Shown one piece after another: positions 1-8,388 of a stretch of DNA of 64,000 nucleotides. Below the pieces are notes generated by a model, which was given only the letters and a program-made list of their open reading frames with translations, was not told the DNA's origin and made no database searches. Source of the DNA: Paenibacillus ihumii (GTDB lineage: Bacteria; Bacillota; Bacilli; Paenibacillales; Paenibacillaceae). The first letter of the stretch is position 1. Each line of letters begins with the position of its first letter. The stretch lies in the NCBI RefSeq assembly GCF_001403875.1, contig NZ_LN884295.1:124001-188000 (forward strand). Reading direction: 5' to 3'. The translations under genes were made by a program, and so were the position numbers.

Positions 1-12
1 CCCAATTTGGCT

Positions 13-90
13 AAATAGCGGAACCTAGGTCCGTTGCCCCCGAAATTTTGCGATTTTTGCGCCAATAGCGGAACCAGTGTCCGTAACGAT
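13..90. repeat. Two copies of a short dispersed motif
   Basis: The motif AATAGCGGAACC followed closely by GTCCGT occurs twice, around 15-34 and 65-90, with a GC-rich spacer between. It is not coding on either strand. I infer a short interspersed intergenic repeat; only two copies are visible, so copy number in the genome is unknown. Confidence 0.5.
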
Positions 91-192
91 CCCCCCTCTG
101 AGTCCAAGCAAAGTTACTGAGGAAACTACATGCTGCCGAGGGCACTACAAAGTTACTACGCTGTATGGGGACTTGGGGGGGACTTGGGGGGA

Positions 193-692
193 CTTCGGGA
201 TGGTGAAAGTTACAATGACGCAGTAAGGGTGCCTCGGGACGGGAATAGTTACTATGACGATGCAAAGGTGCCTCGGGAGGGGAAAAGTCACTATGACGAT
301 GCATGGTTACCTCGGGACGGGGATGTCACTATGACGATGCAAAGGTGCCTCGGGACAGGGAAGTCACTATGACGATGTAACGGTACATCTGGACGGGAAA
401 AGTCACTATGACGATGCAAAGGTACCTCGGGACGGGGAAGTCACTATGACGATGCAACGGTACCTCGGGATGGTGAAAGTTACAATGACGCAGTAAGGGT
501 GCCTCGGGACGGGAATAGTTACTATGACGATGCAAAGGTTCCTCGGGACGGGGAAAGTTACTATGACGATGCAACGGTACCTCGGGACGGGGAAGTTACT
601 ATGACGATGCAACGGTACCTCGGGACGGGGAAAGTTACTATGACGATGCAAAGGTGCCTCAGGACGGGGATGTCACTATGACGATGCAAGTT
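193..692. repeat. Tandem repeat array, 38-39 bp unit, about 13 units
   Basis: Units begin CCTCGGGACGGG and carry the core ACTATGACGATGCAA. Unit starts lie near 193, 232, 270, 310, 348, 387, 425, 463, 502, 541, 580, 617 and 655. Because unit length alternates between 38 and 39, reading frames slip from unit to unit, and open frames appear on both strands (for example repeated PRDG..YYDDA), so a real protein is unlikely. The block 195-268 is repeated identically at 465-538, showing a second, larger duplication of seven units. There are no unique spacers, so this is not CRISPR. Confidence 0.85.
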
Positions 693-742
693 ACTAAAAG
701 TGCAGCCACTGTACAAACGACACTGCATAGTTACTACCACAC

Positions 743-801
743 AAAAAAGCAAGGCCATCTCCGATCAATTCAACTCTCTTGATCTTTGGAGATAGCCTTG
801 C
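743..801 (-). terminator. Intrinsic terminator (minus strand)
   Basis: A long inverted repeat pairs 749-768 with 779-801 (GCAAGGCCATCTCC against GGAGATAGCCTTGC, with small bulges). Read on the minus strand it is followed by six T residues (743-748). The nearest upstream minus-strand gene is the azoreductase, so its transcript may run about 600 nt through the 40-bp repeats before ending here. Confidence 0.75.
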
Positions 802-919
802 TGCATAGGATTGTACCGTATAGATAAATCCTTCACGTATACCCAAACGGGGTGATGCATACCCCGTACAGGATGGACGTAACCTAACACCATAAGATGC
901 CTGAAGTTAGACGATATCC

Positions 920-1400
920 TACCATAGTGAGCCGTGACCTTCAATGTCAGGCGGTGTCCCACTATGGTGAACCATGACCTTCAATGTCAGGCGGTGTCCC
1001 ACTATGGTGAACCGTGACCTTCATGTCAGGCGGTGTCCCACCATGGTGAGCCGTGACCTTCAATGTCAGGCGGTGTCCCACCATGGTGAGCCGTGACCTT
1101 CAATGTCAAGCGGTGTCCCACCATGGTGAGCCGTGACCTTCAATGTCAAGCGGTGTGCCGCCATGGTGAGCCGTGACCTTCAATGTCAGGCGGTGTCCCA
1201 CCATGGTGAACCGTGACCTTCAATGTCAGGCGGTGTGCCGCCATGTGAGACCGTGCCTTCCACTGTTAGGAGATGTACTCTCCATGTTGAGCCGCCCTTC
1301 CTTGGTTAGGCGATATCCTCCCCATGTTGGAGCGGGATCTTCCTCGTTAAGCGATGTACCCCTTATTGGGCCATGCCTTCCATGGTGCATACCCGGGCTA
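920..1400. repeat. Tandem repeat array, 40-bp unit
   Basis: About eight near-identical 40-bp units (core CCGTGACCTTCAATGTCA, joined by GGCGGTGTCCCACCATGGTGA) run from about 921 to 1240. One has lost a single base (near 1022). From 1240 to 1400 three to four further units are strongly diverged, up to the end of the azoreductase gene. The array lies in the apparent 3' untranslated region of that gene. The unit is not a multiple of three and has no spacers, so coding and CRISPR explanations fail. Confidence 0.85.
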
Positions 1401-1414
1401 GTGGGCTCCGCGCA

Positions 1415-2050
1415 TTAATTTACAGCCAATTTGGAAGCAGCCTCGGCTACGCGGCGCAGGCCATCCTCGATGATCTCGCTGGCTTTAGCCGGCATGGCGT
1501 TATGTCCTTCGATAACCACTTCATCAAGGATTTGCATGCCGAATACGCCGCCGAATACGCTGCGCATATAGTTAACGGCCATTTCCATCGGCGCTGTTTC
1601 AGGTGTGGAATAGATGCCGCCGCGAGCGCTCAGGAAGATAGCCTTCTTGTGTGTCATCAACGGAACTAGCTGGCCTTCTTCATTATATTTAAATGCGTAA
1701 CCTGCTGCATAGACGTAATCGATAAAGGTTTGCAGTTTCGCCGGGATCGTCAGGTTCCACAGCGGGAACGCGAATACAACGACATCAGCCGCGCTGAATG
1801 CGTCCATTGCTTTTTGTTTGGCTGCCAGAATGCGGCTTTCTACATCGGTGAGCTCGCCGCCGTTTTGCATTTTGCCGAAGGCGTTGAACAGATCCTGGCC
1901 GAAGTAAGGCATATCCTCCTCGAATACGTCAAACGTAGTCACGTTCAGGTTTTCCTTGCCTTTAACAGCCTCCATAAACGCTTCATACATTCTGCTGGAC
2001 ACGCCCTCGGAAGCCGGGCGATTGTTTGCTTTAACGACTAGAACATTCAT
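1415..2050 (-). CDS. azoR: FMN-dependent NADH-azoreductase
   Basis: Flavodoxin-fold quinone/azo reductase of the AzoR family, 211 residues, the usual length. The N-terminal MNVLVVKANNRP leads into the FMN-binding loop, FAFPLWNLTIPAKLQTFIDY (residues ~95-115) is the family signature around the flavin, and SARGGIYS follows. Such enzymes reduce quinones and azo compounds in the cytoplasm with NADH. I chose the ATG at 2050 because GGAGGAATCTTAC precedes it; a GTG further upstream falls inside that ribosome binding site. It is divergent from a TetR regulator with a palindromic operator between them, which suggests induction by electrophiles or quinones. Confidence 0.92.
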   Translation of the reverse strand: MNVLVVKANNRPASEGVSSRMYEAFMEAVKGKENLNVTTFDVFEEDMPYFGQDLFNAFGKMQNGGELTDVESRILAAKQKAMDAFSAADVVVFAFPLWNLTIPAKLQTFIDYVYAAGYAFKYNEEGQLVPLMTHKKAIFLSARGGIYSTPETAPMEMAVNYMRSVFGGVFGMQILDEVVIEGHNAMPAKASEIIEDGLRRVAEAASKLAVN

Positions 2051-2084
2051 GTAAGATTCCTCCACTTTTTCTCTAATATTTAGA

Positions 2085-2134
2085 TGTGATAGATATCACA
2101 CTTTATTTTACCAGATGCTTCTTGCAGATGTCAT
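2085..2134 (-). promoter_or_regulatory. azoR promoter with TetR-type operator
   Basis: On the minus strand ATGACA (2129-2134), an 18-bp spacer and TAAAAT (2105-2110) form a sigma-A-like promoter. Immediately downstream of the -10 lies the palindrome TGTGATA-GA-TATCACA (2085-2100, perfect 7-bp arms), covering the expected transcription start. It sits between azoR and the divergent tetR-like gene, so I infer that regulator binds here and represses azoR. Confidence 0.6.
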
Positions 2135-2323
2135 ATTAGAGGCAGCATTCTGCTGATGGAGTAAATTTCTCCCTCTAACAAACATCTATTGCTTATACAA
2201 CACCTGTCGAATAAAATAATTGTAAGGGCAATGGCATTGCCGCTCAACCAATAGTTTTGAGCTTTTATCGTTTATACGACAAATTGAATGAAATGTAGAA
2301 AAAATGCGAAAAGAGGAATTTCC

Positions 2324-2899
2324 ATGACCGAGGCTAAAATTGACCCGCGCATCATTCGGACCCGCAAGCTGATTATGGATGCGTTCGTTCAGCTATCTAC
2401 GCGCAAAGAGTTCAAGGATATCACTATCAAGGATATTACGTCTGAAGCAACCGTTAACCGGGCGACCTTCTATTATCACTTCACAGATAAATATGACCTG
2501 CTGGAAAAAGTCTTAACCGAGGATTTAATGACCAGCGTCATCAGTGAAATTTCCGGGCACGACGAGCTCAACGAGGGTACGGTCACTAATATTTTCCTGT
2601 CCCTCACCCAATTCCAAAAATCGCTGCAATCCCAATGCCGCAGAAGCTTCGAGGCTTTTACCACGACCATTGAAGCGATTATTAAAAAAGAGCTGGAAAA
2701 GCTTTTCTATAAAATGCTGCGGCTGCAGCATTTCAAAGAAAGCGACGAATCGCTTAGAGTTACCGCGGTCATGCTGAGCTGGGGCATTTATGGCGCCTCC
2801 ATCGATTGGCAGAACAACAGTCAGGTTTCCGCCGAGGAATATATCCAATTAGCTATCCCTTATATTATTCATGGCATGGAATCTGCGTCGGCTCTATAA
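2324..2899 (+). CDS. TetR/AcrR-family transcriptional regulator
   Basis: Protein of 191 residues from the ATG at 2324, which has AGAGGAATTTCC in front. An N-terminal TetR helix-turn-helix (FKDITIKDITSEATVNRATFYYHF, ~25-50) carries the typical ATFYYHF recognition helix. The C-terminal half resembles the TetR_C domain of the DhaS/YxaF sort and would hold the ligand pocket. It is divergent from azoR with a shared 270-bp intergenic region holding a palindrome, so it probably represses azoR; self-regulation is possible. Ligand unknown. Confidence 0.85.
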   Translation: MTEAKIDPRIIRTRKLIMDAFVQLSTRKEFKDITIKDITSEATVNRATFYYHFTDKYDLLEKVLTEDLMTSVISEISGHDELNEGTVTNIFLSLTQFQKSLQSQCRRSFEAFTTTIEAIIKKELEKLFYKMLRLQHFKESDESLRVTAVMLSWGIYGASIDWQNNSQVSAEEYIQLAIPYIIHGMESASAL

Positions 2900-3068
2900 A
2901 TTCAACGTAAATCGCGTTCCAAAGCCGATCCTCTTCAGGTACATTCGTATAATGCCACTGTCCGCTCTCCTGTTTAAAACCTAGGAATAAGCTGAGCTAG
3001 TCAAGGCAATGGAATCAAACAATGATCGCCGCATCGAAATTTGGTCAATGAAGGATGAATTCCTCTAA

Positions 3069-3114
3069 AAAACCGAGCGTGTTCAGGGCTGAGTCCTGAG
3101 CTTCGCTCGGTTTT
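3069..3114 (+). terminator. Terminator after the TetR gene
   Basis: AAAACCGAGCG (3069-3079) pairs with CGCTCGGTTTT (3104-3114), with an inner TCAGG/CCTGA stem, followed by TTATTTAT. It ends the plus-strand tetR transcript and may also work in reverse. Nothing else is visible in the rest of the 2900-3255 gap. Confidence 0.75.
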
Positions 3115-3255
3115 ATTTATATCTGTTTTACACGCCTGTACCATAGCAAGAATTAAGCGGCTAACTTCCTTCAGAACAGCAAGCGCGCTGGGAGCATGCA
3201 AGCTGCTCTGCAGCTCTGCCTCTGCACAGCTGCAATTAGGCAGTCATTTTGCTAA

Positions 3256-3864
3256 TTAATCATCCAGCTCGACGCTTTGAATGTTTCCGTCCGCATCGAC
3301 TTCCCACTCGATTTCAACCCCTTTATTCAAGCCGAGGTTGTCATCATCTTCAATTGTGATATGGTCTGGAATGGTTATGGTTTGTTGTTCTCCGTGATCC
3401 ACTTGAACGGTAACCTTCTTGCCATTAACCTCCACGATTCTTCCATCATACTCCAGCTTCAGGACAACGATATCTCCGTTGGCATCCGTAATCTTAACCC
3501 GCTTGCCTCCATCCGTCAGCAGCTCTATCTTTTTATGATAATTATTTTTAAGCGTAATATCCTTGATCACTCTTTTGACTTTAACGCCAGAAGGAAGAGC
3601 CTCCGTTTCCGACACGTCAGCTGTCCCGTTCTGCTGTTGATTAGGCTGCTTTGCCGAATTATTCGCATTCGAGCCGTTCGTTGCTGAAGCATCGGCTTCA
3701 GGCACCGGCGTATTGTCCTGTACTCCAGATTGTGGTTGTGTCTGTGCCCCCGATTGGGGTTGTGGCTTATTGGCACAGCCGCTTAGAAAAACACTAGTAC
3801 TTATCGCAAGTAGAAGCATGGTAGTTGCTAGTCTGCGGCCAATGCTGACCTTGTCTTGTGACAT
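3256..3864 (-). CDS. Lipoprotein with C-terminal beta-rich domain
   Basis: Secreted lipoprotein of 202 residues. A signal peptide ends in the lipobox LSGC (Cys30), followed by a low-complexity linker rich in Q, P, N and S (~31-90). A folded domain (~95-202) is built of short beta strands (IVVLKLEYDGRIVEVNGKKVTVQVDHG), resembling small DUF5666-like or OB-like modules; I cannot assign a function. The start ATG is preceded by GGAGGGTATAAA. It stands alone between two terminators. Confidence 0.7.
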   Translation of the reverse strand: MSQDKVSIGRRLATTMLLLAISTSVFLSGCANKPQPQSGAQTQPQSGVQDNTPVPEADASATNGSNANNSAKQPNQQQNGTADVSETEALPSGVKVKRVIKDITLKNNYHKKIELLTDGGKRVKITDANGDIVVLKLEYDGRIVEVNGKKVTVQVDHGEQQTITIPDHITIEDDDNLGLNKGVEIEWEVDADGNIQSVELDD

Positions 3865-4023
3865 TTTATACCCTCCAGTAGGTTAACTTATCCCCTATTT
3901 TGTTTCTAATCTCCGTTTTCTATCCCGAGGATTTTCCTTTATTTTTTATATTAGCAAATAAAATAATAAAAATCGACTTTTTTAGACATTTTTCGACTTT
4001 TGTCCTACAAACGCGAATCGCCA

Positions 4024-4057
4024 AAAAGAGAGAGGTGCCTGATGCGCCTCTCTCTTT
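4024..4057 (-). terminator. Terminator of the PH-domain operon
   Basis: AAGAGAGAGGTGC pairs with GCGCCTCTCTCTT. On the minus strand the hairpin is followed by TTTTTGG, directly downstream of the 4093-6110 operon. Confidence 0.75.
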
Positions 4058-4092
4058 CCTCCAGTTCCCAAATACCGCCAAAGCGATGTGAT

Positions 4093-5619
4093 TTATTCCG
4101 CAATAACTTCACTTCTGCGTCCGATATACCACCTATAAAAAGCTCCCGCCAATTCACGCGGCACGTCTTTTACATCTGCGTGATGCACGGGCTTGGCCCG
4201 ATTAATAGTTCCGATTGAAGCGAGGCCAAGCAGCTTTTGAAGCTTGCTTTGAGTTACTTTCACTTCAATGATCTTATCCCTCTTGGATATGAATAGCGTT
4301 GTGGTCAAGCTTCCTTTTTGCATTTGTATAAAGTGCTTATTTAATGCGTATCGGGTATTCAAAAAATCCAGCACTCTCGCAACCAGGACTAGAATGAGCA
4401 AAGCAACTGAGAGCATCCACCAGACTTCCTTCATTTTGAGTACGGTTGGTTTGAAATAGAACAAGCCCGCAGTAACGATGATCCACAACCAGCTTGGCCG
4501 CAGCAGACGCAGCCATAATGCTTTTTGCGGAAGGCGGTTCATCCCATGCGTCACTTGATAGGAGGGTAAAATTTCGGACACCATTTCATAGGCGCGTTTA
4601 ACAGGCAGAAAGGGATACAGCGAGTTGATTTCATGCATACTTTTATTGGATTCCGAGCTGCCTGCACTGATCAGCTTCACCTCGGCGAGCCCGAGCCATC
4701 TTTTTAGCATTGACTGCTCGATTTCTATAGCCTGTACTCTGTCCTTGGAAATGGAGAAGACCGTTTCTTCAACTACGCCTTTTGTAATATAAATCCGTTC
4801 AGGGTCTGACGAAATTTCATATTTTCCATATTTCAGAAAGGTTCTCACCATGCCGAAAACAACAGAGACCGTAATGAAAGCAATGATGATAACCGCGATC
4901 AGCCATTTGGAGCTAAGAATATTCTGAAGGATTCCTCCCGCCTTCTCCTCTAAATTAAAAATATCCTTCGCTTTGTCATAAAACGATAGAATTACCGGGA
5001 TGAGCACTAAAAAGCTTAATGAGGTAAAGGAAGCCTTTATAATATCCCTCTTTGTCGGAGTAAAGTGAATGGTTCGCTCCTGAGCAGTACTTTCAGATTC
5101 AATGGCAGGAGAGGCTTCATTCTCTGCATGCTTAGGAGGAGCAGTTGGTTCTTCCGATCCGTCAGCTTCAGCTTCATTAATTCTCGCCACATATGCTTCA
5201 ATTCGATCTGCCTCGGCTTGAGAAATGACATCGAATTTAACCGCCGCATCCTCCCCCTTCATCCCCGTTTCAAAGCTGACCGAGGTCATTTTAAAAAACC
5301 GGTGAAATACGGAGATATGGCGATTAACGTTCTGGATTTTCGAGAAAGGGATCGTCTGCTCCGACCTGTTGAACACTCCCTTGTACAGGTGAAAGGAACG
5401 ATCATCCAGCACATATTTATTCGTAAGCCATTTGAAAATTATGGAGCAAATTGAAATTCCGACGGCAAGCCCAAAGATGTACCTGCCGTATACAATGAAG
5501 GACGAGTCCGAGCCCGCCTTGATCACGAATAAATAAATCACAAAGAAGATACAGTTCTTGGCTAATTTCCACAAGTGAAAAAGGATAGAAAGCGGATGGT
5601 AACGTCTTGCCTCCATCAT
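4093..5619 (-). CDS. Bacterial PH-domain membrane protein (YdbT type)
   Basis: Protein of 508 residues with paired membrane segments near the N-terminus (~18-62), in the middle (~200-260) and towards the C-terminus (~365-415). Each pair is followed by a bPH2 (DUF304) module; the signature strings are TIPFSKIQNVNRHIS, VFSISKDRVQAIEIEQS and FISKRDKIIEVKVTQS, each containing the Q-or-K..I..V pattern of the family. Three such repeats match Bacillus YdbT. Its ATG overlaps the stop of the upstream YdbS-like gene by four bases (ATGA), implying translational coupling. Role in the family is only loosely known (envelope stress or bacteriocin sensitivity in Bacillus). Confidence 0.85.
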   Translation of the reverse strand: MMEARRYHPLSILFHLWKLAKNCIFFVIYLFVIKAGSDSSFIVYGRYIFGLAVGISICSIIFKWLTNKYVLDDRSFHLYKGVFNRSEQTIPFSKIQNVNRHISVFHRFFKMTSVSFETGMKGEDAAVKFDVISQAEADRIEAYVARINEAEADGSEEPTAPPKHAENEASPAIESESTAQERTIHFTPTKRDIIKASFTSLSFLVLIPVILSFYDKAKDIFNLEEKAGGILQNILSSKWLIAVIIIAFITVSVVFGMVRTFLKYGKYEISSDPERIYITKGVVEETVFSISKDRVQAIEIEQSMLKRWLGLAEVKLISAGSSESNKSMHEINSLYPFLPVKRAYEMVSEILPSYQVTHGMNRLPQKALWLRLLRPSWLWIIVTAGLFYFKPTVLKMKEVWWMLSVALLILVLVARVLDFLNTRYALNKHFIQMQKGSLTTTLFISKRDKIIEVKVTQSKLQKLLGLASIGTINRAKPVHHADVKDVPRELAGAFYRWYIGRRSEVIAE

Positions 5620-6110
5620 GACTCCACTTCCTTAATTTTTGCATAATGGGCAATCTGATTTCTCAACGCAACAGCAACCTCTTTAGGCAGGGCAGGGATG
5701 GCATGAGACGATCCCATAGTCTCGATCGATAACGAGCATAGTCCGTATTTTCTAAGCAAGGGTCCCTGCTTGGTGGCTACCGATTGTATTTTGGTCATTG
5801 GCACGAGCTGGTGCTTCTCCACCATTACGCCTGATTTCAATTGCAAGAACTCTTCGCTCACGTCATAGCGCCAGCTTCTGTAGAGTAGAAACGGATTGAT
5901 CATTGACCATATAGTACTGATTACAGAAAGTATAGTAAAGCCAATCAGGATCCAACCGATCCATTCCTTCCAAGAGTATAGATGATCGAGAAATAATAAG
6001 ACAGCCAGAATGACAAATCCAATCATATTCGTGATCAATTCACTTATGATCCATACTTTCACCGCGTCCTTAGACAACTGCTGCTGCGGAAGCTCTAATG
6101 GAGACTGCAT
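5616..6110 (-). CDS. Bacterial PH-domain membrane protein (YdbS type)
   Basis: Protein of 164 residues from the ATG at 6110 (GGCGGTGATTTG in front), close to the ~160 of YdbS. Two membrane segments (~25-75) are followed by one bPH2 domain (VMVEKHQLVPMTKIQSVATKQGP). It heads a two-gene operon with the YdbT-like gene. Longer upstream translations have no ribosome binding site. Confidence 0.85.
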   Translation of the reverse strand: MQSPLELPQQQLSKDAVKVWIISELITNMIGFVILAVLLFLDHLYSWKEWIGWILIGFTILSVISTIWSMINPFLLYRSWRYDVSEEFLQLKSGVMVEKHQLVPMTKIQSVATKQGPLLRKYGLCSLSIETMGSSHAIPALPKEVAVALRNQIAHYAKIKEVES

Positions 6111-6187
6111 CAAATCACCGCCTATAGTTCTGAAGCTTTTGTTATATATACATACGTAAAAGACGGGACTCTCGTCGCAAAAAAGCA

Positions 6188-6250
6188 AATAAAGCTTCCC
6201 TGCATGCCGGAAATATCACTTCCATCTTTGCCATGCGGGGGAGCTTTATT
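6188..6250 (-). terminator. Terminator after the MFS gene
   Basis: AATAAAGCTTCCCTGCATG (6188-6206) pairs with CATGCGGGGGAGCTTTATT (6232-6250). On the minus strand it is followed by GCTTTTTT. Confidence 0.7.
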
Positions 6251-6285
6251 AGCAGCACCCGTTAGAATATTCTTTTTGGATGGCT

Positions 6286-7506
6286 TTAGGTCGTGCTCGA
6301 GCCATGCTCTGGAGATTGCGCCTGCATTTGCCTTTTTGCCCTTAAAGATAAGCCGAAGCAGATAAGCAGCACCATGCATGCCAGAGTGTATGGATAATTG
6401 ATATTAATATCGAACAATACTCCGGCGATGATCGGTCCGGCAATATTGCCGAGACTCGTATAAGCCGAGTTCAGACCGGCCACGTAGCCTTGTCGATCCA
6501 TGGCAAGCCTTGACATTTGGACACTGATGGCCGGGCGCAAAATGTCGATCGCCAGAAAGACGACAAAGGTAACGGCAAAAATCATCCAAAATTTATGGAC
6601 GAAGAGTGTCATAAGAATGAATAGGCCCGCAAATAGAAGGCATATCGTGATTACATTTCTCTCGCCAAAGCGATTCAAAATCCAGCTGAAGGCCGTAGCC
6701 TGAACCACGGCTCCAGCGATAGAGCCAAAGGTGATGATAAAGGCAATATCTCCGGGCTGAAATCCGAATTTATGATCGACAAACAGTCCAAATACGGTCT
6801 CAAAGTTGGCCAGTCCGAAGGACATGACAAACACGATAATCAAGCTTAAAAAGAAGGGCTCTCGATAGGAATTCAGCAATTGGGATAGAAGACTGCCCCC
6901 TTTGTCCGCTGCAGCTGATGAGTCGGATGAAGATTTCTTTGCAGAAAGAGATTCCCTCAGGACAAACAAGGACATACAGCCTGCTATAAACCCTGCGGCT
7001 CCTGCAGCGAAAAAAGGAACGCGGATACCGAATTCGGCGATATATCCTCCAATACCGGGACCGATGATAAAGCCCGTGGTAATCGCCGCGTTAATATAAC
7101 CCATCCCGGCAGCGCGTTCTTCTTCGGTCGTAATATCCGCGACATAAGCCATCACGGCCGGCATGATCATGGCAGCACTTATGCCGCCGAGCATCCGCGA
7201 GGCAAACAATAGCGCGGGAGCGCTCGCCATCCCGAATATGACTTCAGATACAGCGAATACGATCATGCCGAGGACGATCATCCGCTTTCTTCCATACGAG
7301 TCGGCCAGCCGGCCGGCCAGCGGCGAGAAAAGAAACTGCGTCAGTGAAAAGGTTGCCACCAGCAGGCCGATCGTGCTCCCGCCGATGCCTAAATTATTCA
7401 TGAACTTGGGCATAATCGGTATGATCAGGCCTATTCCCGTAAATACGAGAAAAATATTCAACATGAGGATCAGTATTGCTCCCCGGTTTTTTAACATTAA
7501 AGCCAT
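6286..7506 (-). CDS. MFS drug efflux transporter
   Basis: Major facilitator of 406 residues, 12 membrane segments expected. Motif A (GRLADSYGRKRMI) lies in the loop after segment 2 and motif C-like GPGIGGYIAEFG around segment 5, the mark of drug/proton antiporters such as NorA, Bmr or TetA. I chose the ATG at 7506 (GGGGGAAACAAGC in front). A TetR regulator lies 71 bp upstream on the same strand and similar palindromic sites occur before both genes, so efflux is probably induced by its substrate. The substrate cannot be told from sequence. Confidence 0.85.
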   Translation of the reverse strand: MALMLKNRGAILILMLNIFLVFTGIGLIIPIMPKFMNNLGIGGSTIGLLVATFSLTQFLFSPLAGRLADSYGRKRMIVLGMIVFAVSEVIFGMASAPALLFASRMLGGISAAMIMPAVMAYVADITTEEERAAGMGYINAAITTGFIIGPGIGGYIAEFGIRVPFFAAGAAGFIAGCMSLFVLRESLSAKKSSSDSSAAADKGGSLLSQLLNSYREPFFLSLIIVFVMSFGLANFETVFGLFVDHKFGFQPGDIAFIITFGSIAGAVVQATAFSWILNRFGERNVITICLLFAGLFILMTLFVHKFWMIFAVTFVVFLAIDILRPAISVQMSRLAMDRQGYVAGLNSAYTSLGNIAGPIIAGVLFDININYPYTLACMVLLICFGLSLRAKRQMQAQSPEHGSSTT

Positions 7507-7540
7507 GCTTGTTTCCCCCAAACGTTGTTATGGAACATAC

Positions 7541-7550
7541 TGAATATTCA
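7541..7550. promoter_or_regulatory. Operator-like palindrome before the MFS gene
   Basis: TGAATATTCA is a perfect palindrome preceded by ATAC, matching in part the ATACTGAA half-site before the TetR gene. Probably a second binding site of the same repressor. Confidence 0.4.
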
Positions 7551-7577
7551 TTCAAAATCATGGGATAAAAAAATAAA

Positions 7578-8177
7578 CTATGGGCTTGGCTTGGCGATCC
7601 CATGCAAAAAAACATCCATAGCCAACCGGTAAGCCTGCAGCGTTTCCTCCTGACCCATATTGCGCGAGTGCTGACTTAAGCCCAGCAGAAGACTGTCCAA
7701 AATCATGGCTAGTCCGTCAACATCTGTGATTTTTAGTTCGTCATTGTCGATTCCTTTTTGCAGCAGCTGCCGATTAAAAGTTAGATATCCTTTGACAATT
7801 TCATTTATACGCTCCTCCACGTCCGAGGCTTTCTCCGAATTGTTGTAGAACTCATCAGCGACCCTGGACAGCGGATGATTTAATTGATCAAGCGCCAAAT
7901 GCTCTGCCATGCTGTACAATTTATCGATCGTCGTCGGATAGAGCGGCTCCTCGGCGAGCCACGTCTCTTCCCATTCCCGGTTCCATTCCTCAATCAAATA
8001 TAGAAATAGCCCCTCTTTATTCTTGAAATGATAATAAATATTTCCTGCACTGCAGCCGGTTGCATTGACGATATCTTCAATCGAGGTAGCCTTATAGCCT
8101 TTTTGTATAAATAATGCCCGGGATGCATCAGCAATCTTCCTCTGGGTCTGCTCGCTCTGCTGCTTCTTTTTATTCAC
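7578..8177 (-). CDS. TetR/AcrR-family regulator of the MFS pump
   Basis: Protein of 199 residues. N-terminal helix-turn-helix TSIEDIVNATGCSAGNIYYHF (~31-51); C-terminal ligand domain with the run MILDSLLLGLSQHSRN. Start is the GTG at 8177; its spacing from AGGA is short, so the exact start is uncertain. It lies just upstream of the MFS gene and downstream of an inverted repeat, which fits a local repressor of pump and self. Confidence 0.85.
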   Translation of the reverse strand: MNKKKQQSEQTQRKIADASRALFIQKGYKATSIEDIVNATGCSAGNIYYHFKNKEGLFLYLIEEWNREWEETWLAEEPLYPTTIDKLYSMAEHLALDQLNHPLSRVADEFYNNSEKASDVEERINEIVKGYLTFNRQLLQKGIDNDELKITDVDGLAMILDSLLLGLSQHSRNMGQEETLQAYRLAMDVFLHGIAKPSP

Positions 8178-8197
8178 TCCTGAATCACCGCTTTCAG

Positions 8198-8221
8198 AAT
8201 ACTGAACAATTATTCAGTATT
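8198..8221. promoter_or_regulatory. TetR operator
   Basis: AATACTGAA-CAATTA-TTCAGTATT: perfect 9-bp arms with a 6-bp centre, 21 bp upstream of the TetR start. Typical size and place for an autoregulatory operator. Confidence 0.6.
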
Positions 8222-8311
8222 ATAATTGAAAAAGGCCAGCCTAAGCAACCCCTTTTTAAACCGTACCAAGAACCAAATCATCCATGGGAAATGATGTCAT
8301 AAATATATAAC

Positions 8312-8356
8312 AAAAAAAGGTACAGCCACCCAACCACTTAAGGGACTGTACCTTTT
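8312..8356 (-). terminator. Bidirectional terminator after the SLH glucanase
   Basis: AAAAGGTACAG (8315-8325) pairs with CTGTACCTTTT (8346-8356), with A/T runs on both flanks. It ends the 8389-13071 transcript. Confidence 0.75.
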
Positions 8357-8388
8357 CTACAATTCTTTTATACCGGTGCCTGACGGCT

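Noticed and set aside
130..681. Repeat proteins encoded by the 38-39 bp array
   Set aside because: Frames slip between units, open on both strands equally, and lack ribosome binding sites.
193..1400. CRISPR array
   Set aside because: Units are directly adjacent with no unique spacers, and no cas genes are present.
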